NCBI GenBank assembly: GCA_963795665.1
Contig: CAWCIP010000004.1
Span: forward strand, 1 to 64,000
Origin: DASUPK01 sp963795665
Lineage (GTDB): Bacteria; Actinomycetota; Thermoleophilia; Solirubrobacterales; 70-9
DNA: 64,000 nucleotides
Direction: 5' to 3'
Shown here piece after piece: positions 1 to 8,028 of this stretch. Under the pieces are notes generated by a model. The model was given only the letters and a program-made list of their open reading frames with translations, ran no database searches and had not been told where the DNA came from. Every line of letters starts with the position of its first letter. Position 1 is the stretch's first letter. The translations under genes were made by a program, and so were the position numbers.

Positions 1-1
1 G

Positions 2-1808
2 ATCCTCTTTGCTCTAGCGCTCGGCGGCGTGATCCACATCTTCGACCCCGGCGACGCCGGGGACAAGGTCTGGGCCGTGGCGATCGTGCTGACGCTGATC
101 CCGCTGAGCTGGTCCGTGCTGCGGAGCCTGATGCGCGGGTGACGTCGGGGTCGATGCGATCGCGCTGGTGGCGATGGTCGGGGCGCTGGTGCTCGGCGAG
201 TACCTCGCCGGGGCGGTGATCGCCCTGATGCTGAGCGGAGGCAACGCCCTCGAGGCCGCAGCGGGACGGCGGGCGCGTCGCGAGCTGACGGCGCTCCTTG
301 AGCGCGCCCCGCGCATCGCGCACCGGCGCCGAGGCGAGAAGCTCGAGGAGGTCCCTGTGGAGGAGATCGGCGTCGGGGACCGGATCCTGGTGCGGGCGGG
401 CGAGGTGATTCCGGTTGATGGCGCGGTGCAGAGCGAGCACGCTGTGATCGACGAGTCGACCCTGACCGGGGAGCCATTGCCCGTCGAACGCTCGCGAGGG
501 ACGACGGTCTCTAGCGGCACGCTCAACGCGGGCGACGCCTTCGACCTGCGGGCGACGAGAACGGCGGCCGAGAGCGCCTATGCGGGCATCGTCCGGCTGG
601 TCCAGGAGGCAGAGCGCCAGCGGGCGCCCTTCGTTCGCATGGCGGACCGCTACGCGGCAATCCTGCTGCCGGTCACGCTCGTGGTGGCCGGGGCGGCCTG
701 GGCGCTGAGCGGCGACCCGGTACGCGCGCTCGCTGTGCTTGTCGTGGCGACGCCCTGCCCACTCATCCTGGCCGCGCCGGTGGCGCTGATCTCCGGCGTC
801 TCGCGCGCCGCACGCCGCGGCGTGATCGCCAAGGGGGCCGGCACGATCGAGAAGCTGGGGCGGGCGCGCACGGTCCTCTTCGACAAGACCGGGACGCTCA
901 CCCACGGCCGTCCCGAGATCGAATGGGTGCGCAGCGCCGATGGGCTCAGTTCCGAGGACGTCCTGAGATTCGGGGCCTCCGTCGATCAGCTCTCGGCCCA
1001 CGTCCTGGCGGAGGCCCTGGTTCACGGTGCCGAAGCCCGCGGTCTGCAGCTCGCCTTTCCCGAGGAGGTCGTGGAGGAGCCCGGCCAGGGGATCGAGGGG
1101 CAGGTGGCCGGCCATCGAGTCGCGGTCGGGAGCGGCGACTGGCTGCGCCGGCGCGGGTACTCGGGAGTGAAGAGCACGGCGGAGCTGTTCGATGACTCGG
1201 GCGAGCCCGGGCTGGCCCGCGTGCTGGTCGGGGTCGACGGCGAACTCGCTGGCGCGATCCTGATGGCGGACCGGCTGCGGGACGATGCGGGCGAGCTGAC
1301 GGCGAGCCTGCGGACGGCCGGAATCGAGCATGTCGCGCTCGTGACCGGGGACCAGCGGGCGGTCGGCGAGGCCGTGGGCAGGTCGGTCGGAGTGGATCGT
1401 GTCTTCGCCGAATGCTCACCCGAGGAGAAGATCGGCGTGGTCCGCCGGGCTCGCGAGCTGACCGAGGACGGCGGGGTGGTGATGGTCGGCGACGGCGTCA
1501 ATGACGCGCCCGCCCTCGCCCTGGCGGACGTCGGCATCGCGATGGGGGGAGTTGGCGCGACCGTCTCCTCGGAGACCGCCGACGCGGTGATCGCGATCGA
1601 TCGCATCGATCGCGTGGCCGATGCCGTTCGCATCGGCAGGCGCTCGCTGGCGATTGCGCGGCAGAGCGTCCTAGCCGGACTCGGGCTCAGCTTCGTCGCC
1701 ATGGGCTTCGCGGCCTTCGGCTACATCCCGCCAGTCGCCGGAGCGCTGCTGCAGGAGGGAATCGACGTGGCGGTGATCCTGAACGCACTGCGCGCTCTGC
1801 GGGACTGA
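2..1808 (+). CDS. Heavy-metal P-type ATPase, 5'-partial and frameshifted
   Basis: Membrane pump of the P1B type that exports metal ions using ATP. The window opens inside the N-terminal membrane region (positions 2-142 in frame 2, ending in TGA at 140-142). The rest continues in frame 3 from about 141, where DVGVDAIALVAMVGA is the expected next membrane helix, so one extra base sits near 137-141. Counting from the GTG at 168, the actuator TGE is at residues 100-102, the membrane motif TPC at 195-197, the phosphorylated Asp in DKTGT at 239, and the hinge GDGVND near 445. TPC instead of CPC and HV instead of the usual HP dipeptide (residues 278-279) place it outside the classic copper group; the metal is not predictable. 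An N-terminal metal-binding domain cannot be judged. Confidence 0.85.
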
Positions 1809-1831
1809 TCGCGCATGAGATCCTGAGCTCG

Positions 1832-3448
1832 GTGGCCCTGCTCAGTGAAATCGCCGGGCGTCTGCTGCGCCTGCCCGCCCCGGCGACGCGCGACGTGCTG
1901 GTGGAGCGCGACCTGCCGGCGAGGATGACCGACGGTGCCGTGTTGCTCGCCGATCGCTATGCGCCCGAGGGAGCGGGCCCATCGCCGACGGTGCTCGTCC
2001 GCTCGCCATACGGGCGGGCCAATGCCGCAGGCTTCGTCTTCGGGCGGCTGATCGCCGAGCGGGGGCTGCAGGTCGTCGTCCAGAGCATCCGAGGGACATT
2101 CGGATCCGGCGGGAGCCTCGACCCGTTCAATGAGCGCGAGGACGGCCTGACGACGCTGGACTGGCTGCGGGGGCAGCCCTGGCATGAGGGGCCGGTCGGC
2201 ATGATCGGACCGAGCTACATGGGCGTCGTGCAGTGGGCAATCGCCGACGAGGTGGACGCGCTGGCGGTATCGGTGACCGCCTCGGAGGTCCACGGCATGA
2301 CCTACGGCAGCGGCAGCGTCTCGCTCGCCTCCGCAATGTCCTGGATGCTCCTGCTCGAGGTGCAGGAGCGGCGGCTGGCCCCGTTGCTCTTGGCCCATGG
2401 CCTCCGGCACACCCTGCCGAGGATCTACCGACAAGTTCCGATCGCCGAGATCGGCGGGCGCGGGTTTGGCGACCGAATCCCCGTCCGCGAGTGGTTGCAG
2501 GAGATGGCGCCCGACAGCCCCACCTGGGCGGGTCGGGATTTCTCCTCCTCGGTGGGGAACGTCAACGCACCAGTGCAGCTGATCGGCGGCTGGTACGACA
2601 TCTTCCTGCCCTGGCAGATCGAGGACTTCCGGGCCCTCCGCGACGGCGGTCGCCACCCGCAGCTCATCATCGGGCCCTGGACCCACATGGCCCCCGAGCT
2701 CGCCGGGCTCAGCCTGCGCGAGGGAATCGGCTGGATGAGGGCGCAACTGCTGGGGGACGCGCGGATGGTGAGTGATGCGCCTGTCCGGGTGTTCGTGACC
2801 CGCGAGGGTCGCTGGCGCGAGCTGGCGGACTGGCCGCCTCCGGGCGCCACCCCCAGAACGTTCTACCTCCAGCCCGGCGGCGGTCTCGGCGATTCTCCGC
2901 CGCCGCAGGGTGCAGAGCCGACGCGCTATCGCTATGACCCGGCGAGTCCGACACCCGCCATCGGGGGCCCGCTCCTGCTCGAGCGAAGACCGGTGCAGGA
3001 CAATCGCCCGCTCGAAGCGCGCAGCGACGTCCTGGCCTTCACCAGCGTCCCCCTCGAGAGGGAGGTCGATGCAATCGGGCCGGTCGCCGCTGATATCTGG
3101 ATGCGCTCGAGTCTCGACGACACCGATCTCTTCGTTCGCGTCTGCGACGTCGATTCGGAGGGGGCGTCCTGGAACGTCTGTGACTCGCTGATCCGCCTCG
3201 CGCCCGGCCGTCCGCCCCGCGACGACGATGGGGTCGCGAGTGTTCGACTTGAGCTGTGGCCAACCGCACACCGATTCGCCGCCGGCCATCGCGTGCGGGT
3301 CCAGATTTCGAGCGGAGCGCACCCTCGCTACGTGCGCAATCCCGGCAGCGGCGAGGACCCCCTCCGCGCGACGCGCCTGGTTGCCGCCGACCAGGAGGTC
3401 TTCCATGACGCGGCTCAACCGTCGTCGGTCACTCTCACCGTGCTTTGA
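1832..3448 (+). CDS. CocE/NonD-type hydrolase (S15 family)
   Basis: Alpha/beta-hydrolase of the X-Pro dipeptidyl-peptidase / cocaine esterase superfamily, 538 residues, which cleaves esters or peptide bonds by a Ser-Asp-His triad. The nucleophile lies in GPSYMG (Ser128). The acid is probably the Asp of GGWYDIF near residue 255 and the base the His of GPWTHM near residue 280. The C-terminal third is the jelly-roll domain typical of the family. The start is GTG, 24 bases after the P-type ATPase stop. No signal peptide is seen, so it is probably cytoplasmic. The natural substrate cannot be inferred. The ABC transporter genes follow 12 bases downstream on the same strand. Confidence 0.85.
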   Translation: MALLSEIAGRLLRLPAPATRDVLVERDLPARMTDGAVLLADRYAPEGAGPSPTVLVRSPYGRANAAGFVFGRLIAERGLQVVVQSIRGTFGSGGSLDPFNEREDGLTTLDWLRGQPWHEGPVGMIGPSYMGVVQWAIADEVDALAVSVTASEVHGMTYGSGSVSLASAMSWMLLLEVQERRLAPLLLAHGLRHTLPRIYRQVPIAEIGGRGFGDRIPVREWLQEMAPDSPTWAGRDFSSSVGNVNAPVQLIGGWYDIFLPWQIEDFRALRDGGRHPQLIIGPWTHMAPELAGLSLREGIGWMRAQLLGDARMVSDAPVRVFVTREGRWRELADWPPPGATPRTFYLQPGGGLGDSPPPQGAEPTRYRYDPASPTPAIGGPLLLERRPVQDNRPLEARSDVLAFTSVPLEREVDAIGPVAADIWMRSSLDDTDLFVRVCDVDSEGASWNVCDSLIRLAPGRPPRDDDGVASVRLELWPTAHRFAAGHRVRVQISSGAHPRYVRNPGSGEDPLRATRLVAADQEVFHDAAQPSSVTLTVL

Positions 3449-3460
3449 AAGGATTGAGTC

Positions 3461-4351
3461 TTGTCGGCGATCGTGACTGATCGACTGACCAAGTTCTACG
3501 GTAGCCATCGCGGCATCGAGGACGTGACGATGGCGGTCGAGCAGGGCGAGGTCTTCGGCTTCCTTGGGCCCAACGGCGCGGGGAAGACGACGACGATCCG
3601 AACGCTGCTCGACCTGCTTCACCCGACGCGGGGGAGCGCCCGGATCTTCGGCCTCGACAGCCGCCGGGAGAGCGTCGCCATCCGCGCCCGGATCGGGAAC
3701 CTGCCGGGGGACTTCGGGTACGGGAAGCTGACCACCGGGCATGAGGCGGTCTCGCTGCTGGCCCGGCTGCGCGGGGTCGAGGATCTGAGCCTTGTCGATT
3801 CGCTGGCGGCTCGCTTTCGCGCCGACCTCGAGCGGCCGCTCGGGGAGCTCTCACGCGGCAATCGCCAGAAGGTCGGGCTGATCCTCGCCGTCTTCCACCA
3901 ACCGGACCTGCTCATCTTCGATGAGCCGACCAGCGGACTCGATCCGCTGATGCAGGAGGAGTTCCTCACCTTGGTGCGCGAGGAGCGTGAACGCGGCTGC
4001 GCGGTCTTCCTCTCGTCCCATGAGCTCGACGAGGTGGAACGAGTCTGTGATCGCGTCGGGATCATTCGCGACGGAAAGCTGATCGCGGTCGAGCGTGTCG
4101 CGGACCTGCTGGCCCGGACACCTCGGAGAGCCTCGGTCGAGTTCGCCGACCCGACCGACCCGGCCGAGTTGCGTGCCTGTCCCGGCGTGAGCGATCTCGA
4201 GGTGGACGACGGCCAGGTCACGTTCAGGTTCGTCGGCGACCCCGACCCGGTGATCAAAACGGTCGCTCGGCACACCGTCTCCGACCTCGAATTCGCGCGC
4301 CCGACGCTGGAGGAGGTCTTCCTGACCTACTACGAGGACGGCGCCCCGTGA
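3461..4351 (+). CDS. ABC transporter ATP-binding protein
   Basis: ATPase subunit of an ABC-2 type exporter, 296 residues. The Walker A motif GPNGAGKTTT spans residues 36-45; the signature appears as LSRGNRQKVGL, a common variant of LSGGQ; Walker B with the catalytic Glu is LLIFDEPTSGLD; the switch His is in LSSHELDE. The roughly 80-residue tail after the nucleotide-binding domain is usual for drug or lipid exporters of the DrrA/CcmA group. The start is TTG. The stop overlaps the ATG of the permease gene (4348), so the two are translationally coupled and form one transporter. The substrate is unknown. Confidence 0.9.
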   Translation: MSAIVTDRLTKFYGSHRGIEDVTMAVEQGEVFGFLGPNGAGKTTTIRTLLDLLHPTRGSARIFGLDSRRESVAIRARIGNLPGDFGYGKLTTGHEAVSLLARLRGVEDLSLVDSLAARFRADLERPLGELSRGNRQKVGLILAVFHQPDLLIFDEPTSGLDPLMQEEFLTLVREERERGCAVFLSSHELDEVERVCDRVGIIRDGKLIAVERVADLLARTPRRASVEFADPTDPAELRACPGVSDLEVDDGQVTFRFVGDPDPVIKTVARHTVSDLEFARPTLEEVFLTYYEDGAP

Positions 4352-5127
4352 TCGCGCTGGTCGCTGCCCAGTTGCACGAGCGCCGCCGCTCCCTGCTCTC
4401 CTGGGGCCTGCCGATCGGGCTCTTCTCGGCGTTCATCGTGGGGATCTACCCGTCGGTCGAGGATGCGCTCGCCAAGGCGATCAGCAACTACCCGACCGCG
4501 CTCAAGGAGGCCTTCGGCATCGGCGAGCTGACCAGCGTCGAGCAGTACCTGCACGCGGAGATGCTGAGCCTGATCGTCCCGCTCGCGGTCGCCTACCTCG
4601 CCGTCCGCTCGATCGCCAGCGCCCTCTCGGGCGCGTCGGAGAGCGGGCGCCTCGACGTACTGCTCTCGGCGCCGGTCTCTCGCCGCGGCCTGGTCGCCGC
4701 CGGCTTCTGTGCGACGGCGGTCGAGTTGGGCGCAGTTCTCGCGGTGGCGCTGATCCTGACCCTGCTCGGCAGCCTGATCACTGGCGCCGGACTCTCCTTC
4801 GGGCTTGCCCTGGCGGGCTTCGCAAACGTCTGGCCACTGGCGCTCCTCTCGGCTGCGCTCGGGATTGTGGTCACCGGCTTCAGCCTGCGCACCAACGTCG
4901 TCACCGGCTCGGTGGCCGGCGTGGTGGTCGCCATGTACGTCGTCGACCTGCTTGGCCGACTCGACCCGAGCCTCGACGGGGTCCGCTACGTCTCCGTCTT
5001 CCGCTACTACGGCACTGCGGTCGACAACGGCATCGATCCGCTCTCCTTCGTCGGCGTCACCGCTGTCGCTGCCCTGCTCGCGTCGATCGGGACCGTGCTC
5101 TTCGACCGGCGCGACCTCGTTCGATAG
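4348..5127 (+). CDS. ABC-2 type transporter permease
   Basis: Membrane subunit partnering the ATPase encoded just upstream (4-base ATGA overlap). At 259 residues it shows about six hydrophobic segments, for example residues 22-36, 70-85, 117-150 and 165-210, and no soluble domain. This matches the single six-helix permease of ABC-2 exporters, two of which would dimerise on two ATPases. Residues between the second and third helices contain SGASESGRLDVLLSAPVSRR, a loop typical of the family that contacts the ATPase. The cargo is not evident. Only 24 bases separate it from the efp gene, but efp may have its own promoter. Confidence 0.85.
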   Translation: MIALVAAQLHERRRSLLSWGLPIGLFSAFIVGIYPSVEDALAKAISNYPTALKEAFGIGELTSVEQYLHAEMLSLIVPLAVAYLAVRSIASALSGASESGRLDVLLSAPVSRRGLVAAGFCATAVELGAVLAVALILTLLGSLITGAGLSFGLALAGFANVWPLALLSAALGIVVTGFSLRTNVVTGSVAGVVVAMYVVDLLGRLDPSLDGVRYVSVFRYYGTAVDNGIDPLSFVGVTAVAALLASIGTVLFDRRDLVR

Positions 5128-5151
5128 CGCGACGCCCTAGCCTTGGCGGTC

Positions 5152-5712
5152 TTGATCAGCACGAACCAATTCAAGAACGGCGCCCACATCGAGGTCGACG
5201 GCAGGATCTTCCGGATCGTCGAGTTCCAGCACGTCAAGCCCGGCAAGGGCGGTGCCTTCGTGCGGTCCAAGCTGAAGCGCGTGGACGACGGCGCCGTGAT
5301 CGACAAGACCTTCAAGGCCGGGGAGAAGTTCAGGCCGGTGCGCACCGAGACCCGCAAGATGCAGTTCCTCTACGACTCGGGCGACGCGGCCGTCTTCATG
5401 GACAACCAGAGCTACGACCAGGTCGAGATCCCGATGGCGGTCGTCGGCGATGCCCTGAAGTGGGTTCCCCCGAACTCCGACGTCGAGCTGCTCTTCGTCG
5501 ACGAGCGAGCCGCCGGCGCGCAGCCGCCGAGCGCAGTCGACCTGGCGATCACGCAGACGGATCCCGGGCTGAAGGGCGACACCGCCTCGGGCGGGGGCAC
5601 GAAGCCCGCGACCCTGGAGACGGGCGTCGTGGTCCAGGTCCCGCTGTTCATCGAGGAGGGCGAGCGGGTCCGGGTCGATACGCGCAGCGGCGAGTACGTC
5701 TCGCGGGCGTAG
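5152..5712 (+). CDS. efp: Elongation factor P
   Basis: Translation factor that binds next to the P-site tRNA and relieves ribosome stalling on polyproline. The three beta-barrel domains are complete (186 residues), with the loop KPGKGGAF carrying the lysine that is modified in some bacteria. I chose the TTG at 5152, which gives the family-typical start MISTNQFKNG. An in-frame TTG nine bases upstream (5143) would add three residues. Neither has a clear ribosome binding site. It heads the run efp-nusB-HAD-xseB-ispA-dxs; the efp-nusB pairing is common in actinobacteria and firmicutes. Confidence 0.95.
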   Translation: MISTNQFKNGAHIEVDGRIFRIVEFQHVKPGKGGAFVRSKLKRVDDGAVIDKTFKAGEKFRPVRTETRKMQFLYDSGDAAVFMDNQSYDQVEIPMAVVGDALKWVPPNSDVELLFVDERAAGAQPPSAVDLAITQTDPGLKGDTASGGGTKPATLETGVVVQVPLFIEEGERVRVDTRSGEYVSRA

Positions 5713-5722
5713 TCTCGGGTTC

Positions 5723-6103
5723 GTGAAACGGTCAGATCAGCGGCGAGACGCCGTCTTCGCCCTCTACCAGCACGAGGTCACGGGGAGGGCCCTCGGTGAG
5801 CTGCTCGATGGGGCGAAGCCGTTCTCGGTCGAGCTCGCCGAGGCGGTCGAGGCCAACCGAGCAGAGCTGGACGAGCTGATCGCCAGGCACTCGAAGGGCT
5901 GGGCCCTGGAGCGGATCGCGCCGCTCGAGCGCAGCATCATGGAGACGGCCCTGTACGAGGCGCTCCACAGCGACGACGTCCCGGTCGAGGTCGCTATCGA
6001 CGAGGCCGTCGAGCTCGCCAAGGAATACTGCGGCACCGACGCGCCGGGGTTCGTCAACGGCATCCTCGGCGCGGCCCTGGCGGAACGAGGCGCCGTCGAC
6101 TGA
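5723..6103 (+). CDS. nusB: Transcription antitermination protein NusB
   Basis: Small helical RNA-binding factor (126 residues) that with NusE/S10 binds boxA in ribosomal RNA leaders and prevents premature termination. The family pattern is clear: RRDAVFALYQHEVTG at the N-terminus, the ERSIMETALYE helix, and VAIDEAVELAKEYCG followed by FVNGILG near the C-terminus. The start is GTG, ten bases after the efp stop, and the stop TGA overlaps the ATG of the next gene by one base, so this is one transcription unit. Length and motifs agree with the family over the whole protein. Confidence 0.95.
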   Translation: MKRSDQRRDAVFALYQHEVTGRALGELLDGAKPFSVELAEAVEANRAELDELIARHSKGWALERIAPLERSIMETALYEALHSDDVPVEVAIDEAVELAKEYCGTDAPGFVNGILGAALAERGAVD

Positions 6104-6882
6104 TGGCGACCGCGCTCGAGGGTGTGGAGGGACTCCTCCTCGACCTCAGCGGGGTGATCTACGTGCAGGACGAGGCCGTGCCCGGAGCCGCGGAAGCCCT
6201 GGATCGCCTGCGCTCCGAGGGGATCCCGGTCCGCCTGGTCACCAACACGACGATGCGCCCGCGGAGCTCGATCCTGGAGCGTCTCGATCGGCTCGGGATC
6301 GAGGCAGATCCAGCCGAGCTGATCACTCCGGCTTCCCTCGCGAAGCGGCGCTGCGAGGAGGCTGGCTACGAATCGGTTGCCCTGGTTGTCCTCGACGAGC
6401 TCCTCGGGGACCTGGAGGGCCTCGAGGAGCGGGGCGACCCGGTCGACGCGGTGGTCGTCGGCGACCTCGGGGGAGGTTGGGACTACGAGGTCCTCAACCG
6501 GGCGTTCAGGCAGCTGATGGACGGCGCCGCGCTGATCGCGCTGCAGAAGAACCGCTACTGGGAGACCGCCGAGGGGCTCTCGCTCGACGCCGGTCCCTTC
6601 GTCTCCGCGCTCGAGTACGCGACCGGACGCGAGGCCGAGGTGGTCGGCAAGCCCTCGCCGGCCTTCTTCGAGCTGGCGCTGGGCGAGCTGGAGGTGAGCG
6701 CCGGCCATGCCGCGATGGTGGGAGATGACGTGGAGGCCGACGTCGGCGGCGCGATGGAGGCCGGCCTGGCGGGGATCCTGGTGCGCACCGGCAAGTACCG
6801 GGAGGAGCTCGTCAGGGAGTCGGGAATCGAGCCGACCGCGACGGTCGACTCGATCGCCGACGTGCCAGCTCTCATCCGATAG
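6103..6882 (+). CDS. HAD-IIA family phosphatase (LHPP/NagD-like)
   Basis: Haloacid dehalogenase-superfamily hydrolase of subfamily IIA, 259 residues. The nucleophile motif reads LLLDLSGVIY; the D-x-S form instead of D-x-D is what the LHPP-like branch (phospholysine/phosphohistidine pyrophosphatase type) shows. Motif II is LVTNTT, the motif III lysine is in VVGKPSPAFF, and the acidic motif IV is MVGDDVEADV. A cap domain lies between motifs II and III. It most likely dephosphorylates a small phosphorylated metabolite; the substrate is unknown. It overlaps nusB by one base and precedes the xseB-like gene by 31 bases. Confidence 0.85.
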   Translation: MATALEGVEGLLLDLSGVIYVQDEAVPGAAEALDRLRSEGIPVRLVTNTTMRPRSSILERLDRLGIEADPAELITPASLAKRRCEEAGYESVALVVLDELLGDLEGLEERGDPVDAVVVGDLGGGWDYEVLNRAFRQLMDGAALIALQKNRYWETAEGLSLDAGPFVSALEYATGREAEVVGKPSPAFFELALGELEVSAGHAAMVGDDVEADVGGAMEAGLAGILVRTGKYREELVRESGIEPTATVDSIADVPALIR

Positions 6883-6913
6883 CCGGCTGCCTGACAGCTA
6901 GCATCGCGGCGCA

Positions 6914-7123
6914 ATGGGTGTTGGAGCCGAATCGACAGGCGGTGGGGCCGAGGAGCTCGAGCGCATCACCGCCCGCCTCGAACAGCTCGCGGCGCAGCTC
7001 GAGGGCGACGTCGACGACGACCGCGCGGCGGAGCTCGTGCGCGAGGCCTCCGAGCTCGCAGCCCAGGCGGGGAGCGCGGTCGAGGGCGCTCTCCGCGGCC
7101 CCTCGGGCACACCCGGGGACTGA
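6914..7123 (+). CDS. Possible exodeoxyribonuclease VII small subunit-like protein
   Basis: Short acidic protein (69 residues) predicted to be mostly helical: after a Gly-rich start comes EELERITARLEQLAAQLEG, then RAAELVREASELAAQAGSAVEGAL. Length, charge and two-helix pattern resemble XseB, which pairs with XseA to degrade single-stranded DNA, and xseB commonly lies just before ispA as here. The match is weak by eye, no xseA lies in the window, and the XseB signature around the first helix is not convincing. A TANNNT hexamer (TAGCAT, 6899-6904) lies nine bases before the ATG, suggesting a leaderless transcript. Confidence 0.45.
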   Translation: MGVGAESTGGGAEELERITARLEQLAAQLEGDVDDDRAAELVREASELAAQAGSAVEGALRGPSGTPGD

Positions 7124-7131
7124 GCCGGCAG

Positions 7132-8028
7132 ATGAGCGAGTACCCCGATGACCTTCGGGAGATTGTCGACCGCTACCTGACCCGCCTCAGCTTCTCGGAG
7201 ACTCCGGCGACCGCGGGACTGGCGGAGGCGATGCGCTACTCGCTGCTGGCCGGGGGCAAGCGGATCCGGCCCGTGCTGGCGCTGGCGACCGCCCGCTCGA
7301 TCGGGCTCGATCCGGAGCGGGTCCTGCCCGCCGCGGGGGCGATCGAGCTGATCCACACCTACTCCCTGATCCACGACGACCTGCCGGCGATGGACGACGA
7401 CGAGCTGCGGCGCGGGATGCCGACCTCTCACGTCAAGTACGGGGAGAACGTCGCCATCCTGGCGGGCGACGGCCTCTTCGCGGAGGCGATGCGCCTCTTC
7501 AGCCAGAGCCAGGAGGGCGAGCCCCAGGCGGTCCTTGCCGCCCTCCGCGAGCTGGTCTCCGCCACCGGAGTCGGAGGCATGGTGGGCGGCCAGTACGTCG
7601 ACGTCACCGAGTTCGAGGAGGGCGGGCCCGGGGCAGGGGGAGAGGTCGATCCCGAGCTCCTGCGCGAGATGCATTTCCTCAAGACGGGACGCCTGATCGC
7701 CTCGAGCGTGGGCGTCGTATTGGTGTTGGGTGAGATTCCCGAAAATGAGACAATCTCGTACCGCCGTTTCGCCGATGAGCTCGGGGTCCTGTTCCAGATC
7801 GTCGACGACATCCTCGACGTGACCGGATCGGACGAAGAGCTCGGCAAGCCGAGCGGCAGCGACGAGAGACACGGCAAGCTCACCTACGTGAGCGCGTTTG
7901 GCCTCGAAGCGGCCCGCGAGCTAGCCTCTGAGTCGCACGGCAAGGCCAAGAAGGCACTTGGCGAGACGGCGGCGAAGACCGACGATCTGGCGCGGATCAC
8001 CGACTTCATTCACACCCGACACACCTGA
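7132..8028 (+). CDS. ispA: Polyprenyl (farnesyl/geranylgeranyl) diphosphate synthase
   Basis: Cytoplasmic trans-prenyltransferase (298 residues) that condenses isopentenyl diphosphate with allylic diphosphates to C15 or C20 products. The first aspartate-rich motif is DDLPAMDDDELRRG near residue 85, with the insertion typical of bacterial short-chain synthases. The second is DDILD near residue 225, and the GGKRIRP substrate-binding motif is at residues 41-47. Product length cannot be fixed from the sequence. The stop TGA shares its last base with the ATG of dxs, so the precursor-forming and chain-making steps are co-expressed. Confidence 0.93.
   Translation: MSEYPDDLREIVDRYLTRLSFSETPATAGLAEAMRYSLLAGGKRIRPVLALATARSIGLDPERVLPAAGAIELIHTYSLIHDDLPAMDDDELRRGMPTSHVKYGENVAILAGDGLFAEAMRLFSQSQEGEPQAVLAALRELVSATGVGGMVGGQYVDVTEFEEGGPGAGGEVDPELLREMHFLKTGRLIASSVGVVLVLGEIPENETISYRRFADELGVLFQIVDDILDVTGSDEELGKPSGSDERHGKLTYVSAFGLEAARELASESHGKAKKALGETAAKTDDLARITDFIHTRHT

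Noticed and set aside
1721..3742. Minus-strand open frame of 673 codons
   Set aside because: Antisense of the CocE-type hydrolase, which has a complete set of family motifs.
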